Source: Alisma plantago-aquatica (taxonomy: Eukaryota; Streptophyta; Magnoliopsida; Alismatales; Alismataceae). Taken from it: DNA of 64,000 bases. The stretch is taken from assembly GCA_963693085.1 (NCBI GenBank), contig OY856412.1, positions 1,122,709,244-1,122,773,243 of the forward strand. The letters run 5' to 3'. Shown here one piece after another: positions 21,327-32,610 of the stretch. A program made the translations under genes and the position numbers. The notes beneath the pieces were generated by a model. It was not told the DNA's origin, did not search any database, and was given only the letters and a program-made list of their open reading frames with translations. Within the stretch, counting starts at the first letter, position 1; every line of letters begins with the position of its first letter.

Positions 21327-21871
21327 GTCGATACCATCGACGCGGGTCGATGGTATCGACACGTCTCGCGGGTATCCGCCTCCCTCGTGAGTATCGACGG
21401 CTGACGTTTGCTGGATCGGGAAACCCGGATTGCTGACGTGTCGATACCATCGACAGAAGTCGATAGTATCGACGCAGCACCCGGATCGCTGACGTGGATC
21501 ATGCGAGCGTCGTCGATGTCTGTGTGCGGATCGGTGACATGTCCGTCGATACCATCGACAGGTGTTGATGGTATCGACTTGCTTTTATTGCGACACCACC
21601 GTTTTGTTGCATTCACCCTGTGATGATGTCGATACCATCGACGAGGCCGTCGATGGTATCGAGTTGACTGAGCAAATTTCGTCTGAACTTCTCCAGAGAT
21701 CTCGATGGTATCGACTGGGGTGTCGATACCATCGACACTTTCATTGCACCTGCCTATGACCATGTCGATACCATCGACGGAGGTGTCGATAGTATCGACG
21801 CAGTGCGATTTTTTCATCAATCAACCTGCACCCATGTCAATACCATCGACCAGTGTGTCGATGGTATCGAC
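21327..21871. promoter_or_regulatory. Array of seven paired dyad motifs in element 2
   Basis: Pairs start at 21327/21346, 21440/21459, 21545/21564 (19 apart) and 21628/21649, 21701/21722, 21764/21785, 21836/21857 (21 apart). Read on the - strand this is four 21-bp pairs then three 19-bp pairs, exactly as at 12760-13305. Distances between successive pairs differ from element 1 by at most 1 bp. Confidence 0.9.
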
Positions 21872-21985
21872 CCTGCCTGTTCCTGCACATTTAACAACCG
21901 GATCAAGGTATCTTCTTTAAACTAAAATTTAAACGAAATAAAAGCAATCTATGACTCGAATTACACTATCCTAATGTACCAATGG

Positions 21986-22001
21986 TTGGGTTGCCTCCCA
22001 A
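21986..22001 (-). other. Conserved hairpin after gag-protease
   Basis: Complement of TTGGGAGGCAACCCAA, as at 12630-12645. Confidence 0.55.
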
Positions 22002-22045
22002 CAAGCACCCTTCTTTAACGTCTTAGGCTAGACGTATGACAGTCA

Positions 22046-24370
22046 TCATCTTTTCACCTTGGGGACTGCACTTAGAGGATCATGCGGTAATTTGAATTCA
22101 ACACGATCTCCTCCAATGCCCAAAGACAAAGTACCTCTCCCTAAGGCAATCACAACATCTGCCGTTGCTTGAAACGGTCTTCCTAGGAGAATTTCACAAC
22201 TTTGGAGTGGTGGCATATCCATGACGACAAAGTCCACAGGAAATATGAATCTATCCACTTTGACGAGAACATCTTCACATACTCCATAGGGTCTCACGGT
22301 AGAGCCATCCGCCAATTCAATTGTTGCGGCCAACTTCTTTATCTCTTTTAACCCCAGCTTTTGAAATGTAGCCAAAGGCATGAGATTTATACTAGCGCCG
22401 GAATCACATTGCGCTTTAGAAACATGTTAACCACCTATTGAACACGGAATGTAAAAACCTCCTGGGTCCTTTCTCTTCTTTGGTGAACTCTCGTGAATCA
22501 TCGAGCTCACCGTCTCATTCATCCAATAAATTTCATCGTCTTTTATCTGCCACTTCTTATTAATGATTTCCTTGATGAACCTCCCATAGGTGGGTACTTT
22601 CTCGATCATCTCCACTAATGGAATATTGATGTGGAGTTTTCAGAATATCTCCAGGAATTTTTTAAAGTGACGATGCTCTTTCTTTGACTTAGGATTAACC
22701 ACATTTGAAACATCTGCTGCCTCAACACGCCTATGAGGTGGCACATAAGAGCTTTTCGGGGGTACCTCCCCTAAGCTTGCTTCAATTACTCCCTCCGGCA
22801 TGGGCTTTGGTGAAACATCATCAACATTAATATCAACAATAGATATATCAGCACCTTGACAGACAGTCTTGACTTGCTCTTCTCACCTAGGTGGAGGCGT
22901 GACCACCAAGGGCTCTTGGCGTCTTTTCCAAAAAGAAAAAGTGCTTCCACCTGGTAGTCCATAGTAAGTGCGTGGATATGGTATCGCCGGTGTTGCATTC
23001 ACATTGAAAGTCATTTTTCTTTCTTCTACAACTTCTTGCACCTGAGATTCCTCCTTAGTGCTTACCGCAGACATGTACTTGACCTGATGGTGTGCTTGAG
23101 CCACATTTGCATTCTTGGCTAGTTTCTATTGGTTGGCGTGCTTAATGGCCGCCACTTCACTCAAAATCTGCGCCACGGTGGTCTCTAATGCCCGCATTTG
23201 TGCTCCATGGCTTTGCAGCGTCTGCCCAAACTTGGTTATAATATCACCTTGAGATTGCAATTGTTTTCCAAACATGGCCATCATCTCTTGGTTTTGCTGG
23301 ACCATTTGAGTTAGTAATTCAATGTTCTTGTCCTCAGCTTTCTGCTGTGGCTTGGCATCCGGATCCTGTAGAAAATTGTTCAGATCCTTCCATGAAAACT
23401 TTTTATCTTTCCTCCATGCATAGTCATTGTTTATATAGCCCTGTTGTTGCATGAATTTCACTTGGGCCTCCCCATCATCAGATGCATCCTCCTTAGTTAA
23501 CACCTTCTTGGCTAGAAGATCTAACTTATCATTCATCTCCCTCACTATTCTGGATTCACCAGCAGCCTTGACATGTTCCACAGCCCCTCTATCACCCCAT
23601 GACTATTTCCTAGCCATGTTTTTCAGTATCTCCCAACACTTGGTATCCGTATTATTCAGAAAAAATCCGGATCCGGCTGAATCAAGATTACTTCTATCGT
23701 GCTCGGAGAGAGCAAAATAGAAGATTTTCACTTGTGTCTCCTTGTCCAATCCATGATGTGGACATCTCCTCAACATGACCTGGAATCGCTCCCAAGTCTC
23801 AGAATATGTTTCACCCGCTTGTTGGGTGAAATTATGAATCTTCCTAATCATGTCATTGGTCTTCTCAGGAGGGAAAAACCTCTCTAAGAAAACCTCTACC
23901 ATATGATCCCATGATTCAACAAACTCATCGTCGAGGTTATGTAGCCACTCTCTCGCTATTCCTGCCAGGGAACTTGGGAATAACTTGAGGTACAAAACAT
24001 CCTGTGGGAACCTATCTATCTTCACCATATCACAGTTTTCAACAAACTGACTAATGTGTGCCACTGGATCCTCATTCTTCAGCCCGTGAAATGCGTTTGA
24101 TTTAACCAAGTTAATCAATGCTGGATCGATCTTGTAGGTTGGAATGTTGAGCCCCTATTTCTTTATAGGCCCCTTTGAAGCTGATGAAGAAGACGCTTTG
24201 ATCTTCTCCCATATCGTATGTGGTTCGGCCATTTCTTCTGCTTGCTCTTGCTCAGATTCAGAATCTATGTAGCTTTGGTGCTCTTGCTCGTAGTAGTCCT
24301 CTTCCTCTGGTCCCAGAGATGGAACCTCAGGTGTGCGATTCGCGTAGTCTGTGCTACGTGTATGCACCAT
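22046..24370 (-). pseudogene. gag: Gag-protease gene of element 2, six in-frame stops
   Basis: One frame of 775 codons from ATG 24370 to TGA 22046-22048 with no frameshift. Gag residues about 85-255 closely match element 1 (SNAFHGLKNEDPVAHISQF, then RRCPHHGLDKETQ). The C-terminal half is clearly different, and the protease (CDSGASINLMPL near 22370, then ILLGRPFQATADV) is moderately similar. Stops: 24155 and 23603 (CAG in element 1), 23126, 22883, about 22640 and 22427. The gene ends in a stop straight after the protease; sequence matching the end of pol (12610-12650) follows. So RT, RNase H and integrase are cleanly absent. A CTCCCCTAAGCTT word at 22766-22778 is identical to the PPT complement. 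Confidence 0.88.
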
Positions 24371-24536
24371 GCAAAGTACCTGAAATAAGAAGATCGGGGT
24401 TCAGTACTATGCTTTGAACGAGTAAACACAATTATAGAGAAATTTAAGAATATTTTAAAATTGTTTTAAAATAAATAAAAAAAATGTGGCCTAGAGTGGC
24501 CGCTCTTAGCACTCAAAGTGCCAATAATTCGCCGTA

Positions 24537-24554
24537 TCCCCGGCAACGGCGCCA
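24537..24554 (-). other. tRNA-Asp primer-binding site of element 2
   Basis: Complement of TGGCGCCGTTGCCGGGGA, 6 bases from the LTR end at 24561; identical to the PBS of element 1. Confidence 0.92.
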
Positions 24555-24560
24555 AAAACT

Positions 24561-26036
24561 TGACGTGTATTTTACTACGCACATAAACGCAAGTATACGC
24601 GTCGAGTAATATAGGCCTTGTGAGGCCCGAGTCGAACTCAGGGATACGTGAATTATTGGAGACTTCTACTAACTAATCGCAATCAGCTAGGCCGATTAAC
24701 AAAGTAGGGTTTTGTTGTTGAAATTAAAAGAAAATAAAAATCAAACAAAGAAAACAATCGATTAAAGGTTAATTTAATCAATTCAAAGGGATATCTTTAG
24801 GATGGCGGTTTCACCGCGGGTCAACATTGTATTAGGTTTTATTTAATTCCTCACTCTCCTCTCTCTATCCGGGTAGTGGCCTGAAAACATAATTACCCAC
24901 TGTCGTGGTGTAATTCACTACTTAGGTTTAGGTTGATTCCACCGTCGTAGTAATCATTCCCCTAAACTAAGCGCATTACAAACGGTCTCTCAGTTTCCAC
25001 CATTAATTTTACACCTCCTTTGACTAGGGATTTATCGATTAATGTAGGTTTCGTCTCTTTTCAACCGTTAATCCTTCTGTCGAAGTGATTAAGGGCATTA
25101 AATTATTATTATGGTGATCAAGCATAACAATAGAAATGAAGAACACGAATCTATACCACGGATTTGAGAGAGAAGATATGAATTATCAATATAAAAATGT
25201 CATACAATGTATTCCCGGGCTACTCCCGGTCCTAAAGATTGAGGGTTTTAGCCTCTCATGTTCATCTCACACGAATACATGGTAGAAATAGGGGATTTCA
25301 TAAGAAAAATGTGAAACAAGTGGGAAAACCCCTGAACGGAGAAGAACCGGTAGATCCTTGGCGTAGAACACGAGCTTCCCCGCCTGTCGGTGGTGGAAAT
25401 CGTCTTCGGCACTGTCCGAATCACCCGGGATGAGCTTCTAGCCTCCGTTCTCCTTTCTCTCCTCCCTCGGTACTCGTGCAATCCAAAAATGATGATCCCC
25501 CTCGTCTGGGCGGCCGTCATTAGGTATAAGTCCCTAATTAGGTCGTCAAATAACAACAGCCGTCCGATCGAGATCAAAACAGATCCAACGCATATCTTCT
25601 GGCGTCGATACCATCGACGCGGGTCGATGGTATCGACCCAACGGATTAGCGGCAGCTTTCCTTTCTTTTCGTCTGAGCGCCTGTGGTCATCTCGATACCA
25701 TCGACTTGGGTCGATGGTATCGACTCTCTTTAGCGTCGGTTGTTGTCGTTTAGCGATCTGTGGCTTGGTCGATGGTATCGACTTCCGTCGATGGTATCGA
25801 CGGAAGCATACACTTGTTTTTCCTGAAATTCCACAACAAGACCAAGTAAATCCACACATATAATAATATTATGATAAATAATGCTCAAAGTAGTAAAACA
25901 AAGGGGATTTGACATAATATGAAGGCAAAGACCGAAGTGAGTGAATTATGCAATATTATCCATAAAAAAATGAGAAATTAGAGCACAAAACACATATGAA
26001 AAAGGTCTATAAATGCGACTCAAAATCATCGCATCA
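24561..26036 (-). repeat. 5' LTR of element 2
   Basis: 1476 bp; differs from 18212-19688 by 24 substitutions and one 1-base gap by my count. Next to the PBS, so it is the 5' LTR. Confidence 0.93.
25604..25801. promoter_or_regulatory. Three dyad pairs in the 5' LTR of element 2
   Basis: Starts at 25604/25623, 25691/25710 and 25768/25787, each 19 bp apart, same orientations as in the 3' LTR. Confidence 0.85.
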
Positions 26037-28300
26037 GAGATCTCCATTAGCTGGAATGGTGAGTTGCTACCTCCGTTCAAAGCCAGCAGAGGGGTCGGAC
26101 AAGGTGATCCGCTATCCCCCTACTTGTTCGTCTTGTGTCTTGACAGATTTAGTCAGGTGATTGCTAAGGAAGAAAGCAAGGGAAGATGGATACCTCTGAA
26201 GTTTACCAGGAGAGGTCCAACGATTTCACACATTTGCTTTGCTGATGATATTGTGCTTTTCTGCGAGGCCTCCATCAAACAGGCCAGAGGGGTGATGGAC
26301 TGTATTAAGAAGTTTGGTGATGCCTCAGGCCAGGTCCTTGCCAAGGAGAAATCCACAGTTTTCTTCTCCAAGAATGCCAACGACCTTCTTCAAAGAAGGA
26401 TTAGTAGAAAGATGGGGATTGTGACAACTGAGAATCTCGGGAAGCACTTGGGTGTTCCGATCCTTCACTCGAGAGCTAACAAGGCGGTGTACCTGGATGC
26501 CCTTAACTCGCTGGAGCTGAAGATGGAAGCTTGGACCATTAGGTTCCTTTCTTTTGTGGGTAGAGCCACCCTTGCTAGATCGGTGTTCAATGCCTCTCCT
26601 ACTTATCTGATGCAAACAATTCACCTCCCTGTTGAAGTCTATGATCGGATGGATCAAATCATTAGAAACTTCATTTGGGGGGGTAACAAGGAGAGGAGAA
26701 AGATGAGTGGGGTGGCCTGGCGGAAGGTGGTCGCAGATATGAAGGACGGGGGCCTGAACATAAAGCCTGCTAGAATTCAAAATGAAGCTCTTCTTTCTAA
26801 GGTTGTCTGGAGATTCAAGACTGAAGGGAACATGTTGTGGAGGAAGGCCATGGCTGCGAAGTACTCTCACTTGAAAGATGAAGGAGAGGCCACGGGATCT
26901 AGACTCTCGAAGTACATCAAGAGGAATATGTCTACGTTGGATGACCTCACAGGGAGAGTGATCATGAATGGAGAAAATACTTCAGTTTGGAAGGACCCTT
27001 GGGTTAATCATAAAACCATACCCTGCTTAACAGAGGGTGCCAGTATTCCGAGTAGTCTTCTTGATCTAAAGGTGGCGTCCATGACAAATCTGGAGGGAGA
27101 TTGGGATGCAGAGTTCATAAAAGCCTGGTTCAATGAGGAAACCTTCAACAAAATTCTGGGAATGGTGTCGCCTTCTGAGCAAGCTGGGGAAGATGTCTGG
27201 TAGTTTATTGGGAGTAAGGATGGTCAGTTTAGTACCCCGATTATCTACAAATCACTTCTAAAAAGATATAGTATCAAATCGCCTAGCTGTTGGGAGCGAC
27301 TGTGGAAGATCCCGGTGGCTCAAAGAATTAAGAGTACCCTCTGGAGAGCCTATCATGGGAGTCTGATGACTAACAGAAATAGGAAGATACGGGGGCTCAT
27401 GAACACGGATAGTTGTCTGATTTGCAATGGAGCTAGTGAATCTATGATCCATCTTCTTCAAAAGTGCAGGGTTAGCAAGCGGGTGTGGAAGGTGCTTCAT
27501 GAACAATACAATATGAACCATATCGAGGGTGGAACGATCGGGGAATGGTTTGCGAGAAACCTGAAGTGGAAGACAGACAGTCATCAGGTCTGGTTTGCAG
27601 TAGCGGTCGACCAGCTTTGGAAGGCCAGGAATGATACTGTCTTCAATGACAGGACCTCTTCTACAAATTCTATTGCTCAGAAGATTGCTAACAACGTCCA
27701 ACTCAACCTCTATGCTATGAAGACATGCATGGAAGCTCCTAAAGCTCACCAGAGAATGACATGGTCACCCCCCGCTGAAGGAGAGATCAAGATTAGTGTC
27801 GATGGTGCTTTCACCAAAAGGAAAGGAAGGGGAGCTATCAGCTACGTGGTCAGGGACCATGGAGGTAACTGGCTGGAGGGCGGCGCTCAGAGGTGCTATA
27901 AAGATAATATTCTGGAGATTGAGACTGCTGTGATACTCAAAGGCTTCCAAGTTGCGCTGGCTTACAGGACAAGGGTCACGATTGAAACTGACTGTAAAAT
28001 GGCTTGGATACTGACTGGAGTGTCTGCGGGTTCCCCCCTGCTAGGTTTTGACCTATTTGCAGGAAGATCAGCCCCTTTAGGGAGCTCAAACTGAGCATAG
28101 AGGTGATGTTTCAGAAGAGAGAAGCTAACAGAACGGCTGACGCGCTTGCTAAGTGGTTTAACAAGCAGAACTTAGATGCTATGATCTGGAATCAATGCCC
28201 TGCTCACATCATAAATACTCTAAACAATGAGATCGGCCTGATCCAGACGACTTGTAGAAACAGTGATGCTTTTCCTGCAGCCTTGGGACAGGATGAATAA
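26037..28300 (+). pseudogene. LINE ORF2, part 3: RT end, zinc-finger region and RNase H
   Basis: RT continues with GVGQGDPLSPYLF near 26090 and the catalytic FADD box (ICFADDIVLF) near 26235. After the RT thumb, a TAG at 27201-27203 (probably a Trp codon) interrupts. The zinc-finger region (CLICN, then HLLQKC) lies at 27410-27470. The RNase H domain follows: SVDGAF near 27800, EIETAV near 27920, ETDCKM near 27990, and ANRTADALAKW near 28130, giving the expected D-E-D-D residues. A frameshift between about 28040 and 28080 separates the last motif. The final stop is TAA at 28298, 17 bases before the A-rich tail. Confidence 0.9.
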
Positions 28301-28553
28301 AATCTCCCTGGGCCTAATAAAAAAAAGTATGATCACCAAGTCGTATATACATAAAAAATAAATCCATTTCTTTGGATATATATATACTCAATTATCATAA
28401 AATTGCATATATTAACAATCATTATCATTAATTTGACTATCATCATATTCCTTGCTAATAACACAAGAAATCTAGTAGCATAATCAACCCTGACATCATG
28501 AATATGTCTAGTAACATAACATGGCTATTAATATTGGCATCTCAAATAAAGTG

Positions 28554-28556
<3 letters not shown>

Positions 28557-28648
<92 letters not shown>
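28557..28648. repeat. (AT)46 microsatellite
   Basis: A perfect 92-bp AT run inside the solo LTR. Likely polymorphic in length. Confidence 0.95.
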
Positions 28649-28650
<2 letters not shown>

Positions 28651-30288
28651 TATGCAGAACTAACATCATAGCAGAATTAACTAAATAAGCATGATTAGTA
28701 GTTTAAGCATTTCTAATTACATAGGCATGGCTAGAAATATTAAACATAGCTAGCAGCAGCATCATAACCATCAGTGTTAGTATATTTGACAACATAAGCA
28801 TGTTTACAACATTATCATAACTACAACATAATCATATCTGTTAACTCTTATAGTACTATACATGATCTTAGTGAAAAGAAAGCAAACAAGGGTTATCATC
28901 CAATATGAAGCATTGTGTATAACCCTAAATAGATATGCTACATGGTTGTCTTACATCTTTTATTATGCCCTGAGGAATTTGAGGATACCACTCAAAATCC
29001 ATCTGACCACGACTAAGTTGAAAATAGTGCCATACATGATCTAGGAAGAGTCAGACTCCTAAGATATTCTCCGCCCCCAGTCAGTATGGGTCCTCCACAG
29101 TGATACATAAGGTCAAGATGCTAACAGCCTAGTCTGTTCTTAGTATAGGTCATGGCACTAGTGAAAGGAGGTGGGTACACATACCCTACCACCTTAGTTA
29201 CATACGTAGTGGTCCTCCAATCTCGTCACATATATAATCACTGATAAACGACCATAGTCATTCTCAAACTAAGGGCTAGGTATGACCGCAGTCATCCTCC
29301 CTAAACACTTGAATGCCGGATGACAAGAACCCCGCATACTCATAAGTATGCACTCTGAGTTTCCCTTAGGAATACTCATTTCACCATCTGGCAATTCTGA
29401 CACTCAGATGAATCAATGGCACAGGGCACTACATGATTAGAGTTTCACTTGATTAGTTATGCCAATTGGGTGAATTAAAGCTGCATCAAACAAGTGGACA
29501 TACAAACCCTAATTCACTTCTAGCAAGCATATAAATATCACAACTTCAAAAGATATAAAACATGTGAAACATAATTTCTCATCTCATCATCACATGCTAC
29601 TATTCACTTACCATTCATGAGGCTACACTAGTCATCATACTATCACAAGATAGAAATCCTTTTCACAATATCACACGGTATCAACCCTTATCAACACAAG
29701 AGGATTACACCTCATTGAGGGCTCAACCATGCCCAAATGTCATTAAGACCATCATACTATTCACTGTAAGATCAACATTATCTTTGCATTCCTTATGACA
29801 AGGCTCAACAACATCACTTACATATTATACATCAGATCAGCACAATATTGCATTAATGAGCTAGAAGATATTCATAAACAATCATAGTAGGGTTATATTA
29901 ACATTAAGAACATTCATTTATTACATCAACATGCAAGGAATCTAGATACGATTCACCCTCATCATATTCATAATGCACATGTTTAACATAAGACAATATA
30001 AACCATGTGGCTATGATAACCACCAATTAACATATCATGGTTATGATCATATTAAGGAGGTTATTCCACCAACATTCCATCATATAAGAATGCTAAACAG
30101 AATGCTCATCTTTATCTATTTGCATTAGAGTTAGGTTCACAAGTTAAATTATATTAATGTTACTAATCAACACTCATACCCAAACCCTAACTCACGATAT
30201 CTCCAATGGATCATGGATGCATAAGGTGAAGCATCACCATAACATTACATACCATTCTCAAGTATGAAACCACACATAAATCAAGGTG

Positions 30289-31390
30289 TAACCATCGGGT
30301 TGTAGCATACTAGGGTTTCAACAACAATAACAGAGTACTCCATGATTATATTAGTCATTGAAGGACTATTCAAACCCAATTACCATCATTTAGTTATATT
30401 AAAGCTAGGTATAACAAGCTATACCTCATTAGGGTTACATATCAACACAATATGGTTATCATCCCTTCTATTCATATGATTGAATAGGTAAGACTACCTT
30501 ATTAAAGGTAACCCTCCATTTGTTCCATCATCATTCAACCCTTGTCACCATACCACAATGTCACCCAGAACCATTGGATGTTTAAAAGGTAAGACCATTG
30601 GTTGTTTGCATAAGTAAACACCTTGAATGAATCGTATATGATGTTATTGAGTTGTGATCTATAAAAGTCACCATTTATCCCTAGACATCCTTTTGTTAAC
30701 AACAATAAGGGCTTTTGTGAGAGTAGGGTAAAACCCACAATTGACTGTTCATTTAAAACAAGCCATCCATTGTCAACAAGTAAGTTCCTTAAGAAGATCA
30801 TATAAAGGAAACCATCTAAATCACAATATTAGGACCAACATATTACATTAGGAATCATTCCACTTTATTGGAGTAAAAAACATTAGATCTTGACCATTGG
30901 GTCAAGTTCATATGTTAAAACCATCAATTATAATATAGGTCCGACCATTGCATCAAGTGACCCAAGAAACCATTGGTCTAAGGCATAATTGATGCTACAA
31001 CTACAATGCTTAACTCACCATAGGTTGTAGAGACCTGATACACTATCATTGTGACCATTAAGTCACCATAGGTTGTTAGATCAACACTATATTCATTAAT
31101 CAACATCAAATATTAAGCTAATGTCATCATTGATTGATAACATCAGTAGGGTACTTAATGGTTGATCATTAAACTTCTAATTGATCCAAAACCTGACCTA
31201 AGAGGGTGACCATAGGTTGTCACCATAATCTGACACCTTTGATCCGGACCATCAGTTGTCATTAAGACAACCCAATAGGGTTGTTGCTATGATACCATCA
31301 TTGGGTCAGGGGTTTATAGAAGAAATCATCTTAAAACCCTAAATTGACCAATGGTTGATAGGTGCTTAGCACCATAGGTTGTCAATCCAA
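30289..31390. repeat. Degenerate ACCATNGGTTGT array in the solo LTR
   Basis: About a dozen related words, for example ACCATTGGTTGT (30594), ACCATAGGTTGT (31018, 31062, 31210, 31372) and ACCATCAGTTGT (31248), at irregular intervals of 20-150 bp. The + strand relative at 33400-33960 carries repeated TGATGGT words, the complementary core. No reading frame. Confidence 0.6.
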
Positions 31391-32610
31391 CCTGATCCAA
31401 GTCATATTATACCATAGGAATAACGTACACATGATCATAGGTTCATATAAAACTGAAATTAGAATAGGAAACATTATAAAAATCGAAATCCAAGACAAGC
31501 ATAACTTTTTAGTGCATGGATCATCATTTTCAAGCAAAAACATGAGCTAGCAAGCTTATGGTAAGCAATAAGCATGGAGCAAGTTACAAAACTTGCCTAT
31601 AATGAGAATATGAAACCCCAAACAGAAGAAAACTCGAGCAGGTAGGGTAGGAAATCCAAGCATAAGCTGTGAACTCATCCATCTAGCACCTTTCTTCATC
31701 AAATGAGCAAACCCTAAGCATAAGGAGCAAGAAAGGTAAGGTTTTAGAGCTTTAGAGCAATTTCTACCATGGAAAAGTAAGGTTCCGACCTGGAGAAAGG
31801 TAGGAGAAGGATAAAAAAGAAATAAATGGAGGAAAGAAGGGGATGCTTACTCTTTTAGGTCAAGATCACTAGAAAGAAGCTTTTTAAACCCTAAAAGGAA
31901 GTCAATTGCAACCCTAGATTTTTTTTCCAAGAAGATCCCCTCTTTCTTCTTCCTTGAATAGGAAATTCGTAGCAGTATACAGGGAGGACGAGTTTCTTAG
32001 AAGGAGGGACGTGGTGGAGAGCAAATGGCACATTTTGGTGCTTAGGGATAAGTATATGAAACTTTAAGATAAAGAAAAAGAAAAAGTTGAAGTTCTAGTA
32101 TCTTTCCAAGTGTCCATGGCCTTAAACCATTACGAATATACAAGAACACACACAAGAAGTTCCCACACCATCCATAGAGACATGCTTACACCTCATTTCT
32201 TTTATTTCCAAGCACGATAAACAAATCATTAGTTGATAGCTACTAAAGATAGCTCATCCATGAAGGGGTAAACCCTAAAATACCCTTGAGGAAAACACCT
32301 TCAAACCAAGGTCTAAATAGGCACCCCATGGCTCAAAAAGCTCAAGGATGATGATATAATATCCAAGGAACATAATGCAAGTGATAAATTGCAAAGAAAA
32401 CCTCTCAATCGGGTAAATTGTAGAAAAGTCCAAAATGTGCATAAACTAGCATAACTTGATCAAACAGTGTCCAAATTGGACCAAATTTGAAACTTAAGCT
32501 TGTCTTATGATTACAAATCATATCACACAGTTATATTAGGGTTATAAGAATTAAATTATGATAATTTATCTTATTTAATCATTAAGCAAGTTTAGGGGCC
32601 TTACAGAAGG

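Larger units (their letters stand above)
18212..26036 (-). mobile_element. Athila-like element 2, gag-protease only, non-autonomous (7.8 kb)
   Basis: On the - strand: 5' LTR, tRNA-Asp PBS, gag-protease frame, hairpin, seven-pair dyad array, promoter remnant, ends of the third ORF region, hairpin with internal PPT, 3' region, PPT, 3' LTR. Compared with element 1 it lacks RT, RNase H, integrase and nearly the whole third ORF. I count 24 substitutions and one 1-base gap between its LTRs (about 1.6%), fewer than in element 1, so it seems younger. LTR and gag sequences differ clearly from element 1, so it belongs to a related subfamily. Movement would need enzymes from a relative. Confidence 0.92.
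1964..28324 (+). mobile_element. Plant L1-type LINE, full length, split by two LTR elements
   Basis: Without the two nested elements and their extra duplications the LINE is about 5.8 kb. It has a GC-rich 5' UTR (1964-2089), ORF1 (DUF4283 plus zinc knuckle), ORF2 (endonuclease, RT, zinc-finger region, RNase H) and a short A-rich tail (28318-28324). It is bounded by a 15-bp direct duplication. At least six disabling mutations are visible: five in-frame TAG stops and one frameshift near 28040-28080. The C-terminal RNase H places it among plant L1 lineages that acquired this domain. Confidence 0.9.
1328..32605 (-). mobile_element. 4.9-kb gypsy-type solo LTR, split by a LINE
   Basis: Read on the - strand the LTR starts TGTAAGGCCCC at 32605, runs to 28340, continues at 1963 after the LINE, and ends TCACA at 1328. 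The two parts add up to about 4.9 kb. Both ends are flanked by GAAGG, and no PBS, PPT or coding region adjoins either end, so it is a solo LTR left after LTR-LTR recombination. Stretches 28840-29490 and 1740-1960 match, inverted, 34450-35050 and 35080-35330 of the neighbouring + strand LTR, so the two families are related. The PBS type of that neighbour suggests the Tekay/Del branch (inference). Confidence 0.75.

Noticed and set aside
18212..26036. Element 2 as the inverted second half of element 1
   Set aside because: It has its own two LTRs, PBS, PPT and 5-bp duplication, and LINE sequence separates it from element 1.
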